Position numbers and translations under genes: made by a program
Part shown: in pieces, positions 56,922-64,000 of the stretch
Layout: each line of letters starts with the position of its first letter
Position numbering within the stretch: position 1 is the stretch's first letter
Source of the DNA: Billgrantia zhangzhouensis
GTDB lineage: Bacteria; Pseudomonadota; Gammaproteobacteria; Pseudomonadales; Halomonadaceae
DNA: 64,000 nt
Direction: 5' to 3'
Assembly: GCF_021404465.1 (NCBI RefSeq)
Contig: NZ_JABFTT010000005.1
Span: 248,001-312,000, forward strand
Notes under the pieces: model-generated
The model's input: the letters and a program-made list of their open reading frames with translations, nothing else
Database searches by the model: none
What the model was told of the DNA's origin: nothing

Positions 56922-59116
56922 GCGGCCTCCCGGTGACGAATCAGGAACACATGGTGGATGTCGTGTCGGCGCTCGAAATCGGGATCGAAGGTACGCGCCG
57001 AAATGTCCTCCACCGCGAAGCGCTCGGTCAGCCCCTCGTCGAGCTGGAAGCGTCGCTGGTTGTTGGAGAACACCAGGGTACCGCCCGCAGCCAACCGTGC
57101 CATGGCAAGCGTGACCAGGCGGACATGGTCGCGCTGGACATCCAGGGTGCCTTCCATCTTCTTGGAGTTGGAGAAGGTGGGCGGATCGAGGAAGATCAGG
57201 TCGAACTCGGCCCTGGCGGTCTCCAGCCAGCGCAGGCAGTCGTCCCGCACCACACGATGGCGGGCAGGATCGAGGCCATTCAGGGCGAAGTTGTCACGCG
57301 CCCACTCCAGATAGGTGTTGGAGAGATCGACGCTGACACTGTCGCTGGCACCACCGGCCTCCTCGCTCCCAAGCGCCGCCTGCACGGTGGCGGCGGCGGT
57401 ATAGCAGAACAGGTTGAGGAAACGCTTGCCCGACGCCATGCCGGCAAGCATACGCCGTACCGGACGGTGGTCGAGGAATAGCCCGGTGTCGAGGTAGTCG
57501 CGCAGATTGACCCATAGCCTGGCGCGCCCTTCACGCACCTGGAAACGCTCGCCGGTACTCGCCTGCTTACGGTACTGCGCCTTGCCGCTCTGTTTCTCGC
57601 GGCGCTTGATCACCACCTGGCCGGGGTCGACATCGAGCACCTCGGGAATCACCTGCAACGCATCGAACAGCCGCTTCTGCGCCTGGGCGGCATTCACCGA
57701 GCGCGGTGGGGCGTACTCCTGGACATGCACCCGGCCGTCGTAGACATCCACCGCCAGCGCATACTCCGGCATGTCGGCGTCATAGAGCCGGTAGCAGGTC
57801 TCGCCGCTCTGCTTGAGCCATTTCCTGAGTCGCTTGCGGTTTTTCTCCAGGCGGTTGGCAAACATCTGCGCACCCTCGCTGCGCGGCGCCGCTGCCGCCA
57901 CTGCGCTGGCCTCGCCTTCAGCGCTTCCGGCGTGCACGTCCATCAACAGCAGCTTGGCCTCCAGCGGGCCATTCTTCAGCGAGTACTGCTTGTCGGCCCG
58001 CAGTCCGATGCGATGTCCCAGGTCCGGATTGGCGGTGAACACCGCCAAACGCCAGCCAGGGAAGGCGCGCCGCACGCCTTCGCCCAGCTCGCGGTAGAGC
58101 AAGACCAGTTCGGGCAGCTCGCCCAGCCGCTCGCCGTAGGGCGGATTGGTCATGACCAGCCCCCGCATCTCCTCGCCCAGCTCGGCCGGGCGCTGAAGTT
58201 GACCGAGCGAGGCACCGGAGAAGCCGATCAGCGCAGGAATTCCGGCACGCATGGCGTTGGACTTGGCCGCGGCCAGCGCCGGCGGACTCTGGTCGAAGCC
58301 ATGCAGCCGGTTGCGGCAACGCTTGCGACCGATGCTGGCGCGTGCCTCGGCTTCACGCTTGAGCTCGGCCCACAGTGCTTCGTCGTGCTGCGCCCAGCCG
58401 TGAAAACCGAAACGCACCCGGTTCAGGTTGGGCGCCATGTCGGCGGCCATCAGCGCCGCCTCGATCAGCAGTGTACCGGCACCGCACAGCGGATCGACCA
58501 GGGCTTCGCCATCGCGCAGCCGCTGCGGCCAGCCGGCCCGGATCAACAGCGCCGCAGCCAGGTTCTCCTTGAGCGGGGCGTGGCCCACGTCGCGCCGATA
58601 GCCGCGCCGATGCAGGCTGTCTCCGGAAAGGTCCACGCCCAGCGTCAGCCGCCCGCGGTGCAGGTGGGCATAGAGCCTGAGGTCGGGACGCTGCAGGTCG
58701 ACATCCGGTCGAGCTCGCCCCTGCGCCAGCAGGGCATCGACCACCCCGTCCTTGACCGTCTGGGCGCCGAAGCGGGTATGGCGAATCTGCTCACTACGGC
58801 CGTGGAAATCCACCGCCAGCGTCGCGCCGGACCGCAGGTGGCGGGACCAGTCGACGCCAGTGACGGCATGATGCAGCTCCTCAGGGCGCTCGACGCCCTC
58901 CTCGCGCAACAGGCACAGCACGATACGATTGGCTAGCCGCGACCACAGACAGGCGCGATAGGCCACTTCCAGCACACCATGAAAGTGGACGCCGGCTACC
59001 GTCGTCTTGTCGATCTCGGCGCCCAGCGTACGCAGTTCGTCGGCCAGCAGCTCTTCCAGCCCCTTGGGGCAGGTCGCCAGGAAGGCCCGTATTTCGCGTT
59101 GCGATGGCTCATTCAT
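56918..59116 (-). CDS. rlmL: bifunctional 23S rRNA methyltransferase RlmKL
   Basis: A 732-residue fusion of RlmL (N-terminal) and RlmK (C-terminal), the E. coli YcbY layout. Residues about 45-160 are a THUMP domain. The RlmL SAM domain carries DPLCGAGTLLIEAALM and TNPPYGERLGELPELVLLYR. The RlmK half has FLNLFCYTAAATVQAALGS and FLDPPTFSNSKKM. The protein makes m2G2445 and m7G2069 in 23S rRNA. Length agrees with the family (about 700). Confidence 0.95.
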   Translation of the reverse strand: MNEPSQREIRAFLATCPKGLEELLADELRTLGAEIDKTTVAGVHFHGVLEVAYRACLWSRLANRIVLCLLREEGVERPEELHHAVTGVDWSRHLRSGATLAVDFHGRSEQIRHTRFGAQTVKDGVVDALLAQGRARPDVDLQRPDLRLYAHLHRGRLTLGVDLSGDSLHRRGYRRDVGHAPLKENLAAALLIRAGWPQRLRDGEALVDPLCGAGTLLIEAALMAADMAPNLNRVRFGFHGWAQHDEALWAELKREAEARASIGRKRCRNRLHGFDQSPPALAAAKSNAMRAGIPALIGFSGASLGQLQRPAELGEEMRGLVMTNPPYGERLGELPELVLLYRELGEGVRRAFPGWRLAVFTANPDLGHRIGLRADKQYSLKNGPLEAKLLLMDVHAGSAEGEASAVAAAAPRSEGAQMFANRLEKNRKRLRKWLKQSGETCYRLYDADMPEYALAVDVYDGRVHVQEYAPPRSVNAAQAQKRLFDALQVIPEVLDVDPGQVVIKRREKQSGKAQYRKQASTGERFQVREGRARLWVNLRDYLDTGLFLDHRPVRRMLAGMASGKRFLNLFCYTAAATVQAALGSEEAGGASDSVSVDLSNTYLEWARDNFALNGLDPARHRVVRDDCLRWLETARAEFDLIFLDPPTFSNSKKMEGTLDVQRDHVRLVTLAMARLAAGGTLVFSNNQRRFQLDEGLTERFAVEDISARTFDPDFERRHDIHHVFLIRHREAA

Positions 59117-59398
59117 GTCGCGTTCCCGCCCCCTTCGGCCGGGTATATTCCTTTCGTTACAATTTTGTCTCTGTCTTATGACGAAACATAGGTCGACATG
59201 CCCCCCATGATGGGCTAAGAGTAGTCATGGTAGCTACTGTAAAGACGCATGCGTCCACTTCGCGGGTTCAGACTGGCCCCGCATGACCTCGCTCTGCCGT
59301 CGTTAAGGGAATGAATAACGGCTAAGCGAACGAACGGTGGAACGCCGGGGTGCGTATGTCGCGCGCTCCAAATTGGTACCTTTACAAGAGGTCATCCG

Positions 59399-59605
59399 AT
59401 GAAAAGACAGAAACGTGATCGCTTCCAACGCGCCTATCTCCATGGCTACAAGGCCGGTATTTCCGGGCGCTCCCGCGACGACTGTCCCAGTCAGGATGTC
59501 AACATACGTGAATATTGGATGAGTGGTTGGCGTGAAGGCCGAGGAGACCAATGGGCCGGCATGACCGGCGTCTCCGGCATTCACAAGAACCCGATGGTGC
59601 TATAA
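59399..59605 (+). CDS. rmf: ribosome modulation factor
   Basis: A 68-residue RMF. It begins MKRQKRDRFQRAYLHGYKAG, continues ISGRSRDDCPSQDVN and has YWMSGWREGRGDQW, matching E. coli RMF, with a longer C-terminus. RMF dimerises 70S ribosomes into 100S particles in stationary phase. The ribosome site AAGAGG lies upstream and a terminator follows. In E. coli it lies in the same neighbourhood as pyrD and rlmL. Confidence 0.96.
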   Translation: MKRQKRDRFQRAYLHGYKAGISGRSRDDCPSQDVNIREYWMSGWREGRGDQWAGMTGVSGIHKNPMVL

Positions 59606-59662
59606 CCCTTTCCCACCCAACCTATCGTCCCTTCGCCAACACCGGAGTGGCAAAGCCAAGCT

Positions 59663-59690
59663 AAGCCCGTGCCATGCACGGGCTTTATTC
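59663..59690 (+). terminator. terminator after rmf
   Basis: AAGCCCGTGC and GCACGGGCTT form a perfect 10-bp stem around CAT, followed by TATT. It is placed 58 bases after the rmf stop. Confidence 0.8.
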
Positions 59691-59726
59691 GTTTGGCTCG
59701 GCCAGTTCCGAGCCGGGCCTCGCGCA

Positions 59727-60758
59727 TCAGTGCGGCCTGGCTGCCACGGCCGCCCTGATCGCGCGAGCACATTCGCTGATCAGCGCCGGGCCACGGTAGA
59801 TGAAACCCGAATAGAGCTGGACCAGGTCGGCACCGGCCTCGAGCTTGGCCGCCGCCGCCTCACCGCTGTCGATGCCGCCCACGCCGATGATCGGCAGCTC
59901 GGGCAGGTGACGGCGCAGCTCGCGAATCACCCGGTTGGAGGGCTCGAACACCGGCCGTCCCGAGAGCCCGCCCTGCTCGTCGGCATGAGGCAGCCCAATC
60001 ACTGCTTCCCGCGACACCGTGGTATTGGTCGCGATCACCGCATCCACTCCGCTATTGGCGATGCTCTCCGCTACCAGTCCCACCTCTTCGGCACTCATGT
60101 CCGGCGCGATCTTGACCGCCAGCGGTACCCGGCGGCCGGCGGCTTGGTCCAGACGGCTGCCCGCCTCGCGCAAGGTGCCCAGCAGGGCATCGAGGTGCTC
60201 ACCGAACTGCAGGTTGCGCAGCCCCGGGGTATTGGGCGAGGAGATGTTGACCGTCACATAGTCGGCATGGGCATGAACCTTCTCCAGGCAGATCAGGTAG
60301 TCATCCACGGCACGCTCCACCGGCGTGGTGAGGTTCTTGCCGATGTTGATGCCGATCACGCCATCGAAACGGGCGGCACGCACGCGCGCCACCAGGTGAT
60401 CGACACCGGCATTGTTGAAGCCCATGCGGTTGATGATGGCGCCGCGCTCGGGCAGTCGGAACAGGCGCGGCCTGGGGTTGCCCTCCTGTCCCTTCGGTGT
60501 GACGGTACCGACCTCGACGAAACCGAAGCCGAGCGCGCCCAGCGCATCGAGATGATCGGCATTCTTGTCGAGCCCCGCCGCCAGCCCTACCCGATTGGGG
60601 AAACGCAGCCCCATCAGTTCCACCGGATCGTCGACGCGTCCCCCACCCAGCAGCCCCGCTAGCTTGAGGCGATGGGCCAGGTCCAGAGCCGAGAGCGCAT
60701 GGCCGTGGGCGGTTTCGGCATCGAGACGAAACAGGATCGAACGGGCAAGCGCGTACAT
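59727..60758 (-). CDS. pyrD: dihydroorotate dehydrogenase (quinone), class 2
   Basis: A 343-residue membrane-associated class 2 DHODH. It begins [71 protein letters not shown] and [15 protein letters not shown] are FMN and substrate-site blocks, with catalytic Ser in SSPNTPG. The quinone tunnel helices are N-terminal. It oxidises dihydroorotate to orotate in pyrimidine synthesis. Confidence 0.96.
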   Translation of the reverse strand: MYALARSILFRLDAETAHGHALSALDLAHRLKLAGLLGGGRVDDPVELMGLRFPNRVGLAAGLDKNADHLDALGALGFGFVEVGTVTPKGQEGNPRPRLFRLPERGAIINRMGFNNAGVDHLVARVRAARFDGVIGINIGKNLTTPVERAVDDYLICLEKVHAHADYVTVNISSPNTPGLRNLQFGEHLDALLGTLREAGSRLDQAAGRRVPLAVKIAPDMSAEEVGLVAESIANSGVDAVIATNTTVSREAVIGLPHADEQGGLSGRPVFEPSNRVIRELRRHLPELPIIGVGGIDSGEAAAAKLEAGADLVQLYSGFIYRGPALISECARAIRAAVAARPH

Positions 60759-60878
60759 GGCGGCTCCTGGCAGTTGGCGAATGACGAGGCGGGCGGATTA
60801 TAGCAGCGCCTTTGGCCCAAGACGACGAACCCCGCCACAAGGGCAGGGTTCGCAGCACTACAAGGAGGCCGGAGACGC

Positions 60879-63800
60879 TCAGGTCTCGCCGTTGCTTTCG
60901 GCCAGATCGACCAGCTCGCGCACCGCCACCGCGAACAGCGGGAAGCTCGCCTGGCTGCCTCCACGCACCTCGGCGATCAGGCGGCACCAGCGTTCGTGCA
61001 GCGAGGCATGCATGGCCAGCCAGTTGTCGACCCTGTCGTCAGGCTCGCGGCCATCCTCGGTCTTGAGCACGCTGACGGTCAGCGCCAACTGCTGACGATC
61101 TATATCGTCGCGGAAGGTTTCACGAGCCTGGGCCTGCCAGCTGTCGCGCACTTGAAGGTTGCTCACCTGCTGGATCATCCACGGCAGCTCGAGGCGGCTG
61201 CCGATCTCGAAGAAGACCTCGGCGACACGCTGCGGCTTCTCGTCGGCCTGACGCGCCGCCTGGATGATGCCCAGCGCACCGTAGAGGCTGCCCGAAGCCG
61301 CCACCGTGGCGGCAAGTTCCTCGGGAACGCCGGCTTCGAGCAGCTCAGCGCGCTTCTGCTCCCAGCGCTCGCGCTCCTCGCCGCGCAGCAACTCGCCGAT
61401 GCTCTCTTGCAACTGAGCGACACGAGGTGCGAAGTACTCAATGGCGTCGCGAGTGGAAAGCCCCAGACGCTGACGCAGGAACCAGCGGGTAGTGCGCCGG
61501 ATGAGCCGCATCAGGTCGAGCATCATGGCGTACTGCACCTGACTCGGTATCTGGTTGTCCAGCGCCTCGATTCGCTCCCACAGGTCGGAGAGCTGGAAGC
61601 TATCGCGCGCGACGACGTAGGCCCGGGCGATATCGGCCGGACTGGCGCCGGTGGAATCGATCAGGCGGCGCACGAAAACGATGCCCATGTGATCGACCAG
61701 ATCGTTGGCCACCTGGGTGGTAACGATCTCGCGCTTGAGACGGTGATCGTACATCTCCTCCTGGAAACGCTCGACCAGCACCCGCGGGAAGATCCGCTCC
61801 ACGTACTGCTGGATGTAGGGGTCGTCGGGCACGTCGGAAGCCAGTACATGGCCCTTGAGCACACTTTTGGCGTAGGAGATCAGCACCGAGAGCTCCGGAT
61901 GGGTCATGCCCTGGTCGGCATTGGCCCGCTCCTGCAGCTCCTCGTCGGAAGGCAGGAACTCGAGTTCGCGGTCGATCTGGCCGGCGGCTTCGAGTTCGCT
62001 GACGAAGCGACGATACGGGCCGATGCCATAGCGCGACAGGATCTGCGAAAGATCCAGCGCCTGGGTCTGCCGATAGTTGTCGAGAATGACCAGGTCTGCC
62101 ACTTCCTCGGTCATGTCGGCCAGCAACTGGTTGCGCTGCTTTTCGGTCATGTCGCCGCGCTTGACCACCTCGTCGATGAGGATCTTGATGTTGACCTCAT
62201 GATCGGAGCAGTTGACGCCACCTGCATTGTCGATGAAGTCGGTGTTGACCAGCACGCCGCGGGCAGCCGCCTCCATGCGGCCGCGCTGGGTCAGGCCCAA
62301 GTTGCCGCCCTCGCCGACCACGCGACAGTTGAGTTCGCCGCCATTGATGCGCAGCGCGTCGTTGGCCTTGTCGCCGACCATGGCATCGGTCTCGGCACTG
62401 CCCTTGACGTAGGTGCCAATGCCGCCATTCCACAGCAGGTCGAAGTGGGACTTGAGCATCGCCCGGATGAAGTCGTTGGGTGAGAGGCGATCCTCCTCGA
62501 TGCCGAAGGCCTCCTTCATCTGCGGCGAGATCGGGATCGACTTGGCGCTGCGCTTGAACACGCCGCCTCCCTCGGAGATCAGCGAGGCATCGAAGTCCTC
62601 CCAGCTGGAACGCGGCAGATGGAACAGGCGCTCGCGCTCGGCGAAGGTGGCCGCCGCATCGGGGTTCGGGTCGACGAAGATGTGCAGGTGGTTGAAGGCG
62701 CCCACCAGGCGGATCTTGTCGGAGAGCAGCATGCCGTTGCCGAACACGTCGCCGCCCATGTCGCCGATGCCGACGACGCTGAACTCTTCCTCCTGGGTGT
62801 TCAAGCCGAGATTGCGGAAGTGGCGCTTCACCGACTCCCAGGCGCCACGTGCGGTGATGCCCATCTTCTTGTGGTCGTAGCCGTTGGCGCCGCCCGAGGC
62901 GAATGCGTCGCCAAGCCAGTGGCCGTATTCGGCGGAGATCTCGTTGGCGATGTCGGAGAAGGTCGCGGTGCCCTTGTCGGCCGCGACTACCAGGTAGGCA
63001 TCGTCTTCGTCATGCCGCACCACGTTCTTCGGCGGCACCACTTCGCCTCCGACCAGGTTGTCGGTGACATCGAGCAGCGCCCGGATGAAGGTCTTGTAGC
63101 AGGCGATGCCCTCCTGCTGGATGGCGTCGCGGTCGCCACCCTCGGGCAGCCGCTTGCAGACGAAACCGCCCTTGGCACCCACCGGCACGATCACCGCGTT
63201 CTTCACCTGCTGCGCCTTGACCAGGCCCAGCACCTCGGTGCGGAAGTCCTCCTGGCGATCCGACCAGCGCAGCCCACCGCGCGCCACCTTGCCGCCGCGC
63301 AGATGAACGCCCTCGACCCGTGGCGAACAGACGAAGATCTCATAGGCCGGGCGCGGCTTGGGCATGCCGGTGATTCGCTTGGGATCGAGCTTGTAGGCGA
63401 TGTAGTCCTTGAGCCCGCCGTCGGCGCTACGCTGGTAGTAGTTGGTCCGCAACGTGGCCTGGATCATCTCCACGAAACGGCGCAACAGCTGGTCGTCGTT
63501 GAGGCTCGCCACACCGTCGAGGTGGCGATTGATGCGTTCGATGCAGGCGTCGATCTCGGCATCGTCGGGACGCTGCTCGGGGTCGAAGCGCAGTTGGAAC
63601 AGAACCACCAGTTCACGGGTGATTTCCGGATAGCTGGTCAGAGTCGTGGCGATGTAATCCTGCGACATACCGAAGCGGATCTGCTTCAGGTAGCGGGCAT
63701 AGGCCCGCAGCATGGCCACTTCGCGCCAGTCCAGGTTGGCGGCGATCACCAGGCGGTTGAAGCCGTCGTTCTCCGCCTCGCCGACCCAGATACGCTTGAA

Positions 63801-64000
63801 TGCCTCGATGAAAGGCTCGCGCATCTTCTGCAGGCTGACCTCGGTGCTGGTGTGGTGCTCCAGGTTGAAGTCGTGCAGCCAGTAGAGCGCATCGGGCGCG
63901 ACGATCTCGTAGGGGCGCTCGCCGATCACTCGCAGCCCCAGGTTCTCCATCACCGGCAGCACGTCGGAGAGCGGGATGGTGTGGTCACGCTGGAACAGCT
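60879..64000 (-). CDS. gdhB: NAD-specific glutamate dehydrogenase, giant (about 180 kDa) type, C-terminal part
   Basis: The minus-strand frame is open to the right edge, so about 1040 C-terminal residues of an expected 1600 are visible. It is the L_GDH class of large NAD-dependent glutamate dehydrogenases. Landmarks are GGKVARGGLRWSDRQEDFRT, VPVGAKGGFVCKRLPEGGDR (substrate Lys), DKGTATFSDIANEISAEYGH, VVGIGDMGGDVFGNGMLLSD (NAD site) and GGIGTYVKGSAETDAMVGDK. It deaminates glutamate to 2-oxoglutarate and ammonia, a catabolic role. A short gap separates it from pyrD. Confidence 0.95.
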   Translation of the reverse strand, partial: LFQRDHTIPLSDVLPVMENLGLRVIGERPYEIVAPDALYWLHDFNLEHHTSTEVSLQKMREPFIEAFKRIWVGEAENDGFNRLVIAANLDWREVAMLRAYARYLKQIRFGMSQDYIATTLTSYPEITRELVVLFQLRFDPEQRPDDAEIDACIERINRHLDGVASLNDDQLLRRFVEMIQATLRTNYYQRSADGGLKDYIAYKLDPKRITGMPKPRPAYEIFVCSPRVEGVHLRGGKVARGGLRWSDRQEDFRTEVLGLVKAQQVKNAVIVPVGAKGGFVCKRLPEGGDRDAIQQEGIACYKTFIRALLDVTDNLVGGEVVPPKNVVRHDEDDAYLVVAADKGTATFSDIANEISAEYGHWLGDAFASGGANGYDHKKMGITARGAWESVKRHFRNLGLNTQEEEFSVVGIGDMGGDVFGNGMLLSDKIRLVGAFNHLHIFVDPNPDAAATFAERERLFHLPRSSWEDFDASLISEGGGVFKRSAKSIPISPQMKEAFGIEEDRLSPNDFIRAMLKSHFDLLWNGGIGTYVKGSAETDAMVGDKANDALRINGGELNCRVVGEGGNLGLTQRGRMEAAARGVLVNTDFIDNAGGVNCSDHEVNIKILIDEVVKRGDMTEKQRNQLLADMTEEVADLVILDNYRQTQALDLSQILSRYGIGPYRRFVSELEAAGQIDRELEFLPSDEELQERANADQGMTHPELSVLISYAKSVLKGHVLASDVPDDPYIQQYVERIFPRVLVERFQEEMYDHRLKREIVTTQVANDLVDHMGIVFVRRLIDSTGASPADIARAYVVARDSFQLSDLWERIEALDNQIPSQVQYAMMLDLMRLIRRTTRWFLRQRLGLSTRDAIEYFAPRVAQLQESIGELLRGEERERWEQKRAELLEAGVPEELAATVAASGSLYGALGIIQAARQADEKPQRVAEVFFEIGSRLELPWMIQQVSNLQVRDSWQAQARETFRDDIDRQQLALTVSVLKTEDGREPDDRVDNWLAMHASLHERWCRLIAEVRGGSQASFPLFAVAVRELVDLAESNGET

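Noticed and set aside
60996..62483. 495-codon open frame antisense to the glutamate dehydrogenase gene
   Set aside because: His/Val/Gln-rich shadow of a highly conserved enzyme.
1..64000. CRISPR arrays, rRNA genes, complete insertion sequences
   Set aside because: No regularly spaced direct repeats, rRNA sequence or transposase gene was seen. The only arrays are the tRNA cluster and the four iteron-like sites.

Overview
The window is about 64 kb of GC-rich gammaproteobacterial chromosome. Gene content points to a halophilic member of the Halomonadaceae (Halomonas-like): long-form QueF, PdxB, AlaA, HtpX, RMF beside RlmKL and PyrD, a giant NAD-dependent glutamate dehydrogenase, a KefB-type antiporter and a giant MscK-type channel. 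This assignment is inference from gene content and gene order; no database search was run. Most of the window is ordinary chromosome, and the accessory material lies between about 25.1 and 46.25 kb.

Region by region: (1) 1-6.8 kb is a catabolic operon (class III aminotransferase, two-subunit CoA transferase, M20 amidohydrolase, thiolase) followed by a polar amino acid ABC importer. The set matches, step for step, the biochemically described but gene-poor N6-acetyl-beta-lysine route. (2) 6.9-25.1 kb holds small hypotheticals, a PII-like protein, a KefB-like antiporter, an AbrB-family membrane protein, TlyA, MscK, PldA, a yqjDEK-like trio, a TetR-like regulator, a BaiN/HI0933 flavoprotein and an RND efflux pair, then a DUF3617 protein. 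(3) 25.2-32.2 kb is an accessory, partly decayed strip: EAL-domain and SDR gene remnants, a patatin lipoprotein with an epimerase, a divergent AraC regulator, and a DUF4139 plus SH3 pair.

(4) 32,245-46,248 is a 14.0-kb integrated element in the 3' end of tRNA-Ser(GGA), bounded by a 14-bp direct repeat. It carries a P4-type integrase, an AlpA-like excisionase/regulator, winged-helix proteins, a four-copy 17-bp iteron-like array, a small ribbon-helix-helix protein, a lipoprotein and a PDZ-like membrane protein. A promoter covered by a LexA-type box then precedes a scaffold, an HK97-like major capsid protein, an 878-residue tape measure protein and a chain of overlapping tiny genes. I see no terminase, portal, head protease, tail tube or lysis gene. 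It therefore looks like an SOS-inducible phage satellite that supplies its own shell and tail ruler but borrows packaging and the rest of the tail. This is the strongest candidate here for an undescribed system.

(5) 46.4-64 kb returns to core genes: a YiiD-like thioesterase, nitroreductase, QueF, a YadGH-type ABC exporter, a (Gly-Glu)x3 tRNA array with a broken tRNA-Gly copy, MsrB, a YlqF/RbgA-like GTPase, AlaA, HtpX, PdxB, a WGR-like small protein, a glutaredoxin-like protein, RlmKL, RMF, PyrD and the C-terminal two thirds of NAD-GDH, which runs off the right edge.
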